A stretch of 64,000 nucleotides of DNA from an uncultured Acetatifactor sp. (GCA_934394665.1 CAKRRS010000002.1:39941-103940), one strand, 5' to 3'. Shown: positions 34,223 through 43,454, numbered from the stretch's first letter. Made by a program: numbers and translations. The notes: a model not told the origin generated them from the sequence alone.

Positions 34223-35290
34223 TCATCGAAGTAATATTTTTCGCAGCCACCCGGTGAACTTCTTTTCCACCAGTAACCATGAGATATAAGCAAGTATCAG
34301 ACTTACCGCAACACTCAGGATGAGACCAAACACTGATTTAACAGTGATTGTGGAAAAATCAAATACGACTCGATCCAAAAGCAGAACGGGATAGTAATGG
34401 ATCAGGTACAGGGAATAGCTGATATTCCCTGTAAATACCGCAAAGCGTGGCATTTTTACATGCAGTCCGGCTAAAAAAGCGAGGACAACCAGGACGAATG
34501 CAGGAAGCCCCCACAGGGGAAGTCTGCGGAAGCCAATGACATTGACCATGGGGGTGAAAAATGCCAACAGGCAGAAAATCACAGGAATCGCTGCGGCAGC
34601 CAGGAGACTGACACAGCCGGGAATTTCATGAACCAAATGCCTGTGATATAAAAAGCGGACAAGATAGTATGCCAAAATTCCAAAGATAAACTCTAACATA
34701 TAAGGATCTCCGTAGAAGGTAAGCACCGGAGAAACTGCGGAGCCCAAAGGTGTCTGCCAGGTCTGTATGGACGGAGCGAAAAACTGCACGGCAGCAACCA
34801 GAACAAGTAACAATCCACTGCAGATCAGACCACGATAGTGCATGCTGATGTGGTAGGAAATAAAAAACAGCAGATAGAAAAACATCTCGCAATTGACAGT
34901 CCAGCCGATACGTAACAGAGGCTGGATGACACCGCCGCCGATGTCAAAAGGGATGAACAGCAGACTTTTGATCAGATAGGAAGGATCGTGTCTGGTCTGC
35001 TGAAACATTGCAGGAAACAGGAGCAGCACAAGATAAGTTCCCAACGTCATCATATAGTAAAGAGGCAGAATACGGATCAGACGCTTCCGGAAGAAATACT
35101 GTGTACTCTTCTGCGTCGTAAACATGATCATAAATCCACTGATACAGAAAAAAATATCCACGCCGAAAGAACCGAAATTTAAGAAACGGACATGCTGAAA
35201 TATCACAAAAAGAGCAGCCAGACCGCGTAAAACCTGGATGCTGTCAAAATGCAGATCCTGAAAATCTTTGTTACTTGCCGTACTTTCCAT
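34223..35290 (-). CDS. Acyltransferase family 3 membrane protein
   Basis: A 355-residue integral membrane acyltransferase (Acyl_transf_3/OafA type) with about ten helices. The N-terminal motif DSIQVLRGLAALFVIFQH carries the conserved Arg and His, and SFGVDIFFCISGFMIM and the arginine-rich KRLIRILPLYYMM are family hallmarks. Such enzymes O-acetylate or acylate surface glycans using cytoplasmic acyl donors. The ATG at 35290 has GGAGG six bases upstream; the in-frame ATG at 35311 does not. It is transcribed against its neighbours and stands alone. Confidence 0.9.
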   Translation of the reverse strand: MESTASNKDFQDLHFDSIQVLRGLAALFVIFQHVRFLNFGSFGVDIFFCISGFMIMFTTQKSTQYFFRKRLIRILPLYYMMTLGTYLVLLLFPAMFQQTRHDPSYLIKSLLFIPFDIGGGVIQPLLRIGWTVNCEMFFYLLFFISYHISMHYRGLICSGLLLVLVAAVQFFAPSIQTWQTPLGSAVSPVLTFYGDPYMLEFIFGILAYYLVRFLYHRHLVHEIPGCVSLLAAAAIPVIFCLLAFFTPMVNVIGFRRLPLWGLPAFVLVVLAFLAGLHVKMPRFAVFTGNISYSLYLIHYYPVLLLDRVVFDFSTITVKSVFGLILSVAVSLILAYISWLLVEKKFTGWLRKILLR

Positions 35291-35367
35291 AAATACCTCC
35301 GAAAGAAACATAAAATCATTCTACCATTTTTTTGACCATAGGGAAACATTTAATTGTGGAAAATAAC

Positions 35368-35396
35368 TTGCGAACTGTGCTATAAAATAATACAAT
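35368..35396 (+). promoter_or_regulatory. Promoter for the TPR-GGDEF gene
   Basis: TTGCGA (35368-35373), 17 bases, TACAAT (35391-35396). The predicted start near 35403 lies after the ATG at 35395 and so supports translation from 35473. Confidence 0.6.
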
Positions 35397-35472
35397 GTTT
35401 CCAAAGGGGAACACATGCTGCAGGCATTGTAGTTTGTGTAAAGCATGGAACGAAAAACAGGACGGTACAAAG

Positions 35473-37080
35473 ATGAGTGTTGAAAAACAGCAGCTGCTCG
35501 AGACAGCGGAATGTCTGAATAAGCAAATGATCGATGGGATTCCTTTTACCTGGGAGACCCTTACAGAGGCGCTTTCTTTTGTGACTGAGGAAGAGAATCA
35601 GGGGATTCATGGATGGATCTGCTATTTTGCTGCTTTTTATCAGCTGACAACGGGAAATCAGGAACAGTGTCTGCATTACCTGGATGAGAGCGTCCGGTGT
35701 CTTCTCGGTACGGATCAGGAGCAGCATGTGTCCAGAGTATACAATATGATCGGTATTGTGGCACATATGCAGAATAACCTGTCCCTGGCAATGGAACAGT
35801 ATGATAAAGCACTGGACTATACAGAAAAATATAATGACAAAATGGTACACAGCATTGTGCTGGGCAATATGTCTGATGCGTATTATCTCATAGGAGCCTA
35901 TGAAAGAGCTGTCGGCTGTTATGCGGAGTGTATTCGTGAATTTGAACTGGTGGGTGATCATAGTACGTGCAGTCAGATAAATTTCAGGAAAATGTTGGCA
36001 GAGTACGGTTGCTGTCTGCTGCACCTGAAGATGGACAAGGAGGCTTTAGAAGTACTTCATAAGCTGGAAGAAACAGGAAAGAGTGCGGAGATCATGCAAG
36101 GTACCGGACTTGCAACGAATGTATTCCTGGCACATCTGGCTGACAGCCGGGGAGACCGTGCACAGGCGGCAGAACATGTAAAAAAGGCTGTTGCGGCATT
36201 GGAGGATATGGCACAGGTTTCTTCAGAGTATGACAGTATCCAGAATCTGCTGCAATATGTCGAAAAGGCTGCGGATGCGGCGCAGATGGAAAAAGTACTG
36301 GATTGCCTGGAACCGAAGGCTGCGATTGAACAGAATAAGAGTCTGTTATTGCAACTGTTGTCATTGCGCCTGCGCTATTGCAGCGATCAGATGTCAACTG
36401 AGGAATTCAGGCAAAGCGCCGATACCTTTTTCAATCTGAAAGAAAGCTGGGAACTGACGGAAAATAATCAGGTCATGTATATGATGGAACTCAGAAAGCG
36501 TCTGCAGACAGCGGAAGAAGAGCAACGGGAACAGGAACAAAAGAGAAATCGTCTGCTCTATCAGGCAGATCACGACGAATTGACAGGCCTGTACAATAAG
36601 AGAAGTCTGAACCGTTATCTGGAGGAGGCATTTGAAGACTGTCTTCTGAATGAAAAAGAACTTGGCATTTTGTTCTTGGATATTGACCATTTCAAACAGC
36701 TCAATGACCGTTACGGGCATGGAAAAGGGGACGAGGGTATCTGTGCGGTTGCGCAGACTTTGAAGAAATGTTTCCCGGAGGATTATGCGGCGCGTTACGG
36801 CGGAGATGAATTCCTGATTGTCATGAACGGCCGGGATGAAGCTTATATCAGGGAAAAGGCCGGACAGTTATGCGAAAGCATCCGCGAATGCAGGATTCCG
36901 AATGAGAATTCCGGTGTGGCACCATGGCTTACGATTTCCGTGGGCGGTGTCTGCGCTATTCCGAAGGAACCCAACAAAGTATGGGATTTTCTGTTGGCGG
37001 CGGACAATACTTTGTATGAGCAGAAGAAGGTGCAGAAGGGAACCTTCCGCTTTTATCAGTGTAAGGGAAAATATTTGTAG
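35473..37080 (+). CDS. TPR-containing diguanylate cyclase (GGDEF)
   Basis: A 535-residue soluble protein. Residues 1 to about 330 form a helical repeat region with TPR character (for example MEQYDKALDYTEKYNDKMVH and YERAVGCYAECIREFELVG), a coiled-coil linker follows (RKRLQTAEEEQREQEQKRN), and the C-terminal GGDEF domain starts at DHDELTGLYNKRSL. The signature is intact (G443-G-D-E-F447), so synthesis of c-di-GMP from two GTP is expected. The inhibitory I-site RxxD just upstream is absent (FPED). No transmembrane segment, so any input is probably protein-protein. Start chosen from promoter position and MSVEKQQ. Confidence 0.88.
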   Translation: MSVEKQQLLETAECLNKQMIDGIPFTWETLTEALSFVTEEENQGIHGWICYFAAFYQLTTGNQEQCLHYLDESVRCLLGTDQEQHVSRVYNMIGIVAHMQNNLSLAMEQYDKALDYTEKYNDKMVHSIVLGNMSDAYYLIGAYERAVGCYAECIREFELVGDHSTCSQINFRKMLAEYGCCLLHLKMDKEALEVLHKLEETGKSAEIMQGTGLATNVFLAHLADSRGDRAQAAEHVKKAVAALEDMAQVSSEYDSIQNLLQYVEKAADAAQMEKVLDCLEPKAAIEQNKSLLLQLLSLRLRYCSDQMSTEEFRQSADTFFNLKESWELTENNQVMYMMELRKRLQTAEEEQREQEQKRNRLLYQADHDELTGLYNKRSLNRYLEEAFEDCLLNEKELGILFLDIDHFKQLNDRYGHGKGDEGICAVAQTLKKCFPEDYAARYGGDEFLIVMNGRDEAYIREKAGQLCESIRECRIPNENSGVAPWLTISVGGVCAIPKEPNKVWDFLLAADNTLYEQKKVQKGTFRFYQCKGKYL

Positions 37081-37095
37081 AAGGAATCACAGAAA

Positions 37096-38856
37096 ATGGA
37101 TAACAGACAATATACGACCCGTGAACTTTTTCACCGGTTTGCTCCTTATTTCAAAAAATACAGATTTACATTATGCATGGATCTGTTCTGCGCGGCACTG
37201 ACCACAGTCTGTGAACTGGTGCTGCCATTGATCATGCGGTATATTACAAACGAAGGACTCAGGGATCTGGCGTCTCTGTCCGTGAAGACGATATTATCAC
37301 TGGGTGTACTCTATTTTGCACTCAGGATCGTGGACGCAGTCGCCAGCTACTACATGGCGGACATGGGACACGTCATGGGAGCAAAGATTGAGACAGATAT
37401 GCGGAGAGATGCATATAATCATCTGCAGAAGCTGTCCAATACTTATTATAATAATACAAAAGTCGGACAGATCATGGGGCGTATTACCAACGACTTGTTT
37501 GATGTGACGGAATTTGCCCACCATTGCCCGGAGGAATTTTTTATTGCCGGGATCAAGACGATCATTTCATTTATTATTCTGGCGAATATCAATCTGCCGC
37601 TGACACTGATGATTTTCCTGTGTGTGCCGTTAATGTGCGGTGTGTGCATGATCCTTAATTTTCGGATGCGCAGTGCTTTCCGCAAGCAGCGTAACCAGAT
37701 CGGTGAATTGAATGCCCGTATCGAGGACAGTCTGCTGGGGCATAAAGTAGTCAAGGCGTTTACCAACGAAGAAGTGGAAAATGTGAAGTTCGAGAAGGAC
37801 AACGGCACTTTCCTGGATATCAAAAAGCTGACCTATCGTTACATGGCGGCGTTCAATACTACGGTAAAATTGTTCGATGGGCTGATGTATCTGGTAGTGC
37901 TGGTGGCCGGCGGTATTTTTATGGTAAAGGGAAAAATCGCGGCCGGAGACCTGGTGGCATATATGCTGTATGTGTCGACGCTGATCGCAACGATCCGCCG
38001 CATTATCGAATTCGCAGAGCAGTTCCAGAGAGGCATGACCGGTATTGAGAGATTTTTGCAGATCGCGGATGCGGACATTGAGATCTTTGATGAACCGGAT
38101 GCAATAGAGCTGAAAGATCCGAAGGGAGAAATCTCTTTCGAAGATGTAAGCTTCGAATATCCGGATGATCATAACCGGGTATTTGCCAACCTGAATCTGA
38201 AGATTCATGCGGGAGAAAAGGTGGCGATCGTCGGTCCTTCCGGCGGCGGTAAGACGACGCTGTGCAATCTGATCCCGAGATTTTATGATGTCTCTGAGGG
38301 AAAGATTCTGCTGGACGGGCAGGACGTGAAGCATTTTACGCTGAAAAGTCTGCGCGGAAATATCGGTATCGTACAACAGGATGTGTATCTGTTCTCCGGT
38401 ACGATTTACGAGAACATTGCTTACGGCCGTCCCGGTGCAGACAGAGAAGAGGTAATCGAGGCAGCCAAACGTGCCGGGGCACATGATTTCATCATGGCTT
38501 TGAAGGACGGTTACGATACTTATGTGGGAGAGCGCGGCGTGAAGCTGTCCGGTGGACAGAAACAGCGCATCAGTATTGCCAGAGTATTTTTGAAGAATCC
38601 GCCGATCATCATTCTGGACGAGGCGACTTCCGCACTGGATAATGAGAGCGAATTTGCCGTGGCTAAATCACTGGGAGAGTTATCGGAGGGAAGAACGACG
38701 CTGACGATCGCGCACAGATTATCCAGTATCCGCAATTCGGACCGGATTCTGGTGTTGACAGACGACGGTATCGTGGAGGAAGGTAACCACGATCAGCTGA
38801 TGGAGAAAAAAGGAATCTATTATCAGTTCTATGAAACTGCAAATGCGTTAAAATAA
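37096..38856 (+). CDS. ABC exporter with intact ATP site (probably homodimeric)
   Basis: A 586-residue fused exporter: six helices (to about 325) then an ATPase domain. All motifs are canonical: Walker A GPSGGGKTT, signature LSGGQKQR, Walker B IIILDEATSALD, H-loop IAHRLSSIR, which suggests a homodimer. MsbA/MDR-like; substrate unknown. It begins 15 bases after the GGDEF stop (AGAAGGAA upstream) and ends 25 bases before the nuclease gene, so the three may share a transcript. Confidence 0.92.
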   Translation: MDNRQYTTRELFHRFAPYFKKYRFTLCMDLFCAALTTVCELVLPLIMRYITNEGLRDLASLSVKTILSLGVLYFALRIVDAVASYYMADMGHVMGAKIETDMRRDAYNHLQKLSNTYYNNTKVGQIMGRITNDLFDVTEFAHHCPEEFFIAGIKTIISFIILANINLPLTLMIFLCVPLMCGVCMILNFRMRSAFRKQRNQIGELNARIEDSLLGHKVVKAFTNEEVENVKFEKDNGTFLDIKKLTYRYMAAFNTTVKLFDGLMYLVVLVAGGIFMVKGKIAAGDLVAYMLYVSTLIATIRRIIEFAEQFQRGMTGIERFLQIADADIEIFDEPDAIELKDPKGEISFEDVSFEYPDDHNRVFANLNLKIHAGEKVAIVGPSGGGKTTLCNLIPRFYDVSEGKILLDGQDVKHFTLKSLRGNIGIVQQDVYLFSGTIYENIAYGRPGADREEVIEAAKRAGAHDFIMALKDGYDTYVGERGVKLSGGQKQRISIARVFLKNPPIIILDEATSALDNESEFAVAKSLGELSEGRTTLTIAHRLSSIRNSDRILVLTDDGIVEEGNHDQLMEKKGIYYQFYETANALK

Positions 38857-38881
38857 GGATTGCAAAACGGAGGTAGAGCTT

Positions 38882-40483
38882 ATGAAACTTGTGTTTGTGG
38901 GGGCAGACCATGAAGTGACCGGAAGCTGCCATTATCTGGAAGTTGCAGGCAAACATATCCTGGTGGATTACGGTATGGAGCAGGGAATCAATGTCTTTGA
39001 AAATGTGCCTTTGCCGGTGGCGGAATCCATGATTGATTATGTATTTCTGACCCATGCGCATGTGGATCATTCGGGACTTCTGCCGCTTCTGTATGCCAGA
39101 GGGTTCCGTGGTCAGATCTATACGACAGATGCCACAGCGGATCTGTGCAGCATCATGCTGCGTGACTGTGCACATATTCAGACAACCGAAGCAGAGTGGA
39201 AGAACCGCAAGGCGAAGCGGTCGGCAAACAGCACAATCGTGGAGCCACTGTATACTATGGAAGATGCGGACGGCGTGATCCGCAGAATCGTTCCCTGTCA
39301 TTACAATACCGTGATCGAGGTCTGTGAAGGGGTAAAAATAAGATTTACGGATATCGGACACCTGTTGGGATCTGCAAGTATTGAAGTGTGGCTGACCGAA
39401 GACGGCAATACGAAGAAAATCGTATTTTCCGGTGATATCGGCAACAAGAACCAGCCACTGTTAAAGGATCCGACACCGACCAAAGAAGCGGATTATGTCG
39501 TGATGGAATCCACCTACGGCGACAGACTGCATCCGAAGGATAAACTGGATTATGTGGCGGAACTGACGAAAGTATTGCAGGAGACGTTTGACCGGGGAGG
39601 CAACGTGGTGATCCCTTCCTTTGCGGTAGGGCGTACGCAGGAGATCCTGTATTTCCTGCGTAAGATCAAGGTGGGGCGTCTGGTGAAAGGACATGAGGAT
39701 TTCCCGGTATATGTGGACAGTCCCATGGCAGTGGAAGCGACCGGTGTGTTCCAGAATAATCGTTTTGACTGTTTTGATGACGAAGCGATGGAATATGTGA
39801 GAGAAGGCATCAATCCAATCGCATTTTCCGGGTTAAAGCTTTCCATTACCAGCGAAGAATCCAAAGCAATCAACTTTGATGATACGCCGAAGGTCATCAT
39901 CTCTGCGTCGGGAATGTGCGATGCAGGACGTATCCGCCATCATTTGAAACATAACCTGTGGAGACCGGAATGTACGATTTTATTCGTAGGGTATCAGTCG
40001 GTGGGAACCTTAGGACGTGCTCTGGTAGAGGGCACTGACGAGGTGAAGCTGTTCGGGGAAACTGTTTCGGTAAGGGCGGAGATCCGGAAACTTGCGGGAT
40101 TAAGCGGACATGCGGATAAAGAAGGGCTGATCGACTGGATCCAGACATTTGAAGAAAAGCCGAAGAAAGTATTCGTGGTACATGGTGAGGACAGCGTATG
40201 TACCGCGTTTACCGAGTGCCTGAAGATCGAATACGGACAGAGAGCGTATGCACCTTACAGCGGTACGGAATTTGACCTGGCAGGCAATAAGTTTGCCTAC
40301 GAGGCAGAGCCGGTTGCCGTCAAGAAAAAGACGAAACCTGCCACCGGTGTCTTCGAGAGACTGCTGGCTTCCGCAAGACGTCTGCTGGCACTGGTTACGA
40401 AGAGCGAAGGCGTTATGACCAACAAGGATATGGCGAAGTTCGCAGACCAGATCAATTCGCTGTGCGACAAGTGGGAAATATAA
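38882..40483 (+). CDS. MBL-fold beta-CASP RNA-processing nuclease-like protein
   Basis: A 533-residue protein of the metallo-beta-lactamase/beta-CASP class (bacterial CPSF73/YSH1-like). Metal motif H58-x-H60-x-D62-H63 in THAHVDHSG, then GHLLGSASIEVW and FSGDIGN; beta-CASP motifs FPVYVDSPMA, SASGMCDAGR and the late GLSGHADKEG plus VHGE are all present. Family members act as endo- or 5'-exonucleases on RNA. The C-terminal 70 residues after VKKKTKP are an extra helical tail. GGAGG lies eight bases before the ATG. The structured element before thyA starts directly after its stop codon. Confidence 0.88.
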   Translation: MKLVFVGADHEVTGSCHYLEVAGKHILVDYGMEQGINVFENVPLPVAESMIDYVFLTHAHVDHSGLLPLLYARGFRGQIYTTDATADLCSIMLRDCAHIQTTEAEWKNRKAKRSANSTIVEPLYTMEDADGVIRRIVPCHYNTVIEVCEGVKIRFTDIGHLLGSASIEVWLTEDGNTKKIVFSGDIGNKNQPLLKDPTPTKEADYVVMESTYGDRLHPKDKLDYVAELTKVLQETFDRGGNVVIPSFAVGRTQEILYFLRKIKVGRLVKGHEDFPVYVDSPMAVEATGVFQNNRFDCFDDEAMEYVREGINPIAFSGLKLSITSEESKAINFDDTPKVIISASGMCDAGRIRHHLKHNLWRPECTILFVGYQSVGTLGRALVEGTDEVKLFGETVSVRAEIRKLAGLSGHADKEGLIDWIQTFEEKPKKVFVVHGEDSVCTAFTECLKIEYGQRAYAPYSGTEFDLAGNKFAYEAEPVAVKKKTKPATGVFERLLASARRLLALVTKSEGVMTNKDMAKFADQINSLCDKWEI

Positions 40484-40552
40484 GTAGGGCGATAGCCCGG
40501 ATTACGAAGGGGTGTACGGTTTCGAGAGCGCGAAGCGCGGAGAAACCGGTTA
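40484..40552 (+). promoter_or_regulatory. Structured intergenic element, copy 1, upstream of thyA
   Basis: A 69-base element beginning right after the nuclease stop codon. It holds GGGC-GATA-GCCC (40487-40498) and a longer hairpin: CGGTTTC (40517-40523) with GAAACCG (40542-40548) enclosing GCGC-GAA-GCGC (40528-40538). A near-identical copy lies before folA. The inner stem differs between the copies by a compensating pair change, so base pairing is conserved. thyA starts 36 bases later. No T-run follows, so terminator action is unlikely; RNA-level control of translation or a dispersed repeat are both possible. Confidence 0.65.
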
Positions 40553-40588
40553 TATGGTTATATTTAGAAAGAATAAAAAGGAGACAAC

Positions 40589-41437
40589 ATGAGTTTAGCG
40601 GATCATATTTTTATCGATATGTGTAATGACATTTTAACGAACGGTACCAGTACGGAGGGAGAAAAGGTACGTCCGCACTGGCCGGACGGCACTCCAGCCT
40701 ATACGATAAAAAAATTCGGCGTGGTGAACCGGTATGACCTGTCGAAGGAGTTCCCGATTCTGACCCTGCGCCGGACGGCACTGAAATCAGCCACAGATGA
40801 GATGCTGTGGATCTGGCAGCGCAAGTCCAACAACATCCATGACCTGAACAGCCATGTCTGGGATGAGTGGGCGGATGCGGATGGCTCTATCGGCAAGGCT
40901 TACGGCTATCAGATGCAGGTGAAGCATCAGTACAAAGAGGGCATGATGGACCAGGTAGACCGTGTGATCTATGATCTGAAGAATCATCCTTTCAGCCGCC
41001 GTATCATGACCAATATCTACGTGCATCAGGATCTGCACGAGATGAATCTGTATCCCTGCGCTTACAGCATGACTTTTAATGTGACCCAGAAAAAGGGAGA
41101 GGACAGGCTGACCCTGAATGCGATTCTGAATCAGCGATCCCAGGATGTGCTGGCGGCGAATAACTGGAATGTCGTACAGTATGCGGTATTGGTTCATATG
41201 CTGGCACAGGTATGTGATATGAATGTAGGCGAACTGGTACATGTGATTGCGGATGCGCATATTTATGACCGCCATGTGGATGCCATTAAGGAACTGATCA
41301 GCAGAGAGCCTTTTCCGGCACCGAAGTTCTGGCTGAATCCGGAGATCAAAGACTTCTATCAGTTCACGCCGGATGATGTAAAGCTTGAAGGCTACCAGAC
41401 AGGGGAGCAGATCAGGGATATTCCGATTGCAATATAG
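40589..41437 (+). CDS. thyA: Thymidylate synthase
   Basis: Makes dTMP from dUMP with methylene-tetrahydrofolate as donor and reductant, producing dihydrofolate. A 282-residue ThyA of the Clostridia variant: catalytic C157 in LYPCAYS (most enzymes have PCH), phosphate-binding QRSQDVLAANNWN (usually G-x-P-F-N), and HIYDRHVDAIKE near the end. These substitutions recur in clostridial ThyA as far as I know and do not suggest a dead enzyme. AAAGGAG precedes the ATG. folA follows, recycling the dihydrofolate; both genes carry the same structured element upstream. Confidence 0.92.
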   Translation: MSLADHIFIDMCNDILTNGTSTEGEKVRPHWPDGTPAYTIKKFGVVNRYDLSKEFPILTLRRTALKSATDEMLWIWQRKSNNIHDLNSHVWDEWADADGSIGKAYGYQMQVKHQYKEGMMDQVDRVIYDLKNHPFSRRIMTNIYVHQDLHEMNLYPCAYSMTFNVTQKKGEDRLTLNAILNQRSQDVLAANNWNVVQYAVLVHMLAQVCDMNVGELVHVIADAHIYDRHVDAIKELISREPFPAPKFWLNPEIKDFYQFTPDDVKLEGYQTGEQIRDIPIAI

Positions 41438-41445
41438 CATAATAA

Positions 41446-41506
41446 GATCATCCATAGACAATAGCGTGTCTGCTTGCAGACGAAGCTATTGTGCTATGAG
41501 ATGATC
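41446..41506 (+). repeat. Long intergenic hairpin after thyA
   Basis: Nested perfect stems: GATCATC/GATGATC (41446-41452, 41500-41506), CATAG/CTATG (41453-41457, 41494-41498), ACAATAGC/GCTATTGT (41458-41465, 41485-41492) and GTCTGC/GCAGAC (41468-41473, 41476-41481) with a two-base loop. About 26 pairs over 61 bases. No T-run follows, so it may be an RNA-stability or processing structure or a palindromic repeat rather than a terminator. Confidence 0.75.
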
Positions 41507-41522
41507 AAACTGATATGAGTAA

Positions 41523-41592
41523 GTAGGGCGATAGCCCGGAATACGAATATCAGTACGGTTTCGGGAGTGCGAAGCACGGAGAAACCGGTTAT
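41523..41592 (+). promoter_or_regulatory. Structured intergenic element, copy 2, upstream of folA
   Basis: Second copy of the element at 40484. GGGC-GATA-GCCC is at 41526-41537; CGGTTTC (41556-41562) and GAAACCG (41581-41587) enclose GTGC-GAA-GCAC (41567-41577). Compared with copy 1, C to T and G to A changes face each other in this inner stem. Only the segment between the two hairpins varies freely. The folA ATG is 33 bases downstream. Confidence 0.65.
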
Positions 41593-41624
41593 TATTTTAA
41601 AATCAAACAGAAACGAGGTACACC

Positions 41625-42119
41625 ATGAATTTAATTGTAGCAGTAGACAACAACTGGGCCATCGGCAGCAAGAACGAACTGCTGATCCGCATCCCCAACG
41701 ATCACAAGCATTTCCGTGAGGAGACGACCGGTAAGGTAGTGGTGCTGGGACGTAAGACTTTGGAGACTTTCCCACAGGGTATGCCTTTAAAGAACCGCAC
41801 CAACATTATTCTGTCCAAAGATCCGAATTATCAGGTCAAGGATGCAATCGTGGTACACTCTATTGAAGAATTGCTGGAAGAACTGAAGAAATATGACGAG
41901 GAAAATATTTATATCATCGGTGGAGAGAGTATTTACCGTCAGATGCTGCCCTATTGTAATGTGGCACATGTGACGAAGATCGACCACAGCTATGAGGCAG
42001 ATGCTTATTTCCCGGATCTGGACAGTGATCCCGAGTGGGAGATCACAGCAGACAGTGACGAACAGGTCTACTTTGATATCACCTATCAGTTCTTAAAGTA
42101 TGAGAGGAAGAAATCCTGA
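41625..42119 (+). CDS. folA: Dihydrofolate reductase
   Basis: Reduces dihydrofolate to tetrahydrofolate with NADPH, regenerating the cofactor consumed by ThyA. 164 residues, normal length. Readable: NLIVAVDNNWAIGSKNELL (substrate and Met20-loop region), PNDHKHFREETTGK, VVVLGRKTLETFP and IYIIGGESIYRQMLP (NADPH binding). The start follows AAACGAGG. The thyA-folA pairing is common in Firmicutes. Confidence 0.94.
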   Translation: MNLIVAVDNNWAIGSKNELLIRIPNDHKHFREETTGKVVVLGRKTLETFPQGMPLKNRTNIILSKDPNYQVKDAIVVHSIEELLEELKKYDEENIYIIGGESIYRQMLPYCNVAHVTKIDHSYEADAYFPDLDSDPEWEITADSDEQVYFDITYQFLKYERKKS

Positions 42120-42263
42120 ATATACGGACAGCAATGACAGGTGTCATGTTGAGAACTGTCAGAACACAATAAATTGTAGCGAATTTAATCTGCGTATCGT
42201 ATGATAAAAAGAAATAAACTAGATTTTCGCTGAAAGCGTTACAAGAAAGCATAAATGTGTATA

Positions 42264-42289
42264 TTGACTTTTGTTAAAAATGGTATAAT
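42264..42289 (+). promoter_or_regulatory. Probable extended -10 promoter for ilvE
   Basis: TGGTATAAT (42281-42289) is an extended -10; TTGACT lies at 42264-42269 but is only 14 bases from the TATAAT, so the extended -10 probably carries most of the activity. The rest of the 240-base gap after folA shows nothing else clear. Confidence 0.5.
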
Positions 42290-42363
42290 AATGAAAATCA
42301 AAGAATTCTGTTAAGAGAAATCAATAGGCAGAGTTGTAAACCGAGGAAAGAAGGAATACCAAA

Positions 42364-43389
42364 ATGGAAAAGAAAAACATTGACTGGGGTAATATCGGTT
42401 TCGGTTATATCCCTACTGATTACAGATATGTGTCTTATTTTAAAGACGGCAAATGGGATGACGGTCAGTTGACCCAGGATCCTAACATTGTACTGAATGA
42501 GTGCGCATGTGTACTTCAGTATGCACAGACTGTATTTGAAGGTCTGAAAGCTTATACCACAGAAGATGGTCATATCGTAATTTTCCGTCCGGATCTGAAC
42601 GGTGAGCGTCTGGAGTCCTCCGCAGCAAGACTGGAAATGCCTATTTTCCCCAAGAAGCGTTTCGTAGAAGCTGTTACCCAGACGGTTAAGGCAAACGATG
42701 CATTCGTACCTCCTTACGGCAGCGGTGCAACTCTGTATATTCGTCCTTATATGTTCGGCAGCAACCCTGTGATCGGTGTAAAGCCTGCTGATGAGTATCA
42801 GTTCCGTATCCTTTGCACTCCTGTAGGACCTTACTTCAAGGGCGGCGCAAAGCCTATTACCATCCGTGTCACCGATTTCGACCGTGCGGCACCTCACGGA
42901 ACCGGTCATATCAAGGCTGGTCTGAACTACGCTATGAGCTTACATGCAATCGTATCCGCGCATAAGGAAGGCTATGATGAGAATATGTATCTGGATGCTG
43001 CTACCCGTACCAAGGTAGAAGAGACCGGTGGAGCAAACTTCCTGTTCGTTACCAAGGACAACAAGGTCGTAACTCCGAAGTCCGACAGTATCCTTCCTTC
43101 CATCACCCGTCGTTCTCTGGTATATGTTGCCAAGGAATATCTGGGACTGGAAGTAGAAGAGAGAGAAGTATATCTGGACGAAGTAAAAGACTTCGCAGAG
43201 GCCGGACTGTGTGGTACCGCAGCAGTCATCTCTCCTGTAGGCAAGATCGTTGACCACGGCAAGGAAATCTGCCTGCCCAGCGGCATGAACGAGATGGGAC
43301 CTACCACCAAGAAGCTGTATGAGACTCTGACCGGTATCCAGATGGGCAGAATCGAAGCTCCTAAGGGATGGATTCATGTAATCGAGTAA
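42364..43389 (+). CDS. ilvE: Branched-chain amino acid aminotransferase
   Basis: PLP enzyme (fold type IV) for the last step of valine, leucine and isoleucine synthesis and the first of their breakdown. 341 residues. The PLP lysine is K184 in GHIKAGLNYAMS; other family markers are QTVFEGLKAY, LYIRPYMFG and EETGGANFLFV followed by LPSITRRS. GAAAGAAGG precedes the ATG. Monocistronic between its own promoter and a strong terminator. No T-box or BCAA leader was seen. Confidence 0.95.
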   Translation: MEKKNIDWGNIGFGYIPTDYRYVSYFKDGKWDDGQLTQDPNIVLNECACVLQYAQTVFEGLKAYTTEDGHIVIFRPDLNGERLESSAARLEMPIFPKKRFVEAVTQTVKANDAFVPPYGSGATLYIRPYMFGSNPVIGVKPADEYQFRILCTPVGPYFKGGAKPITIRVTDFDRAAPHGTGHIKAGLNYAMSLHAIVSAHKEGYDENMYLDAATRTKVEETGGANFLFVTKDNKVVTPKSDSILPSITRRSLVYVAKEYLGLEVEEREVYLDEVKDFAEAGLCGTAAVISPVGKIVDHGKEICLPSGMNEMGPTTKKLYETLTGIQMGRIEAPKGWIHVIE

Positions 43390-43406
43390 TTAACCTATTG
43401 TAAAAG

Positions 43407-43437
43407 ACGCTTTCGGTCGACAGACCGAAGGCGTTTT
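43407..43437 (+). terminator. Rho-independent terminator after ilvE
   Basis: ACGCTTTCGGTC (43407-43418), loop GACA, GACCGAAGGCGT (43423-43434) with one G-U pair, then T residues to 43437. Confidence 0.85.
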
Positions 43438-43454
43438 CTGCAATAGAAAATTTA

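Noticed and set aside
35395-35472. N-terminal extension of the GGDEF protein with four cysteines (possible metal site)
   Set aside because: The predicted promoter -10 covers the extension start codon and no ribosome site precedes it.
42120-42363. Riboswitch or leader attenuator upstream of ilvE
   Set aside because: No terminator, leader peptide rich in branched-chain codons or known riboswitch motif could be found.
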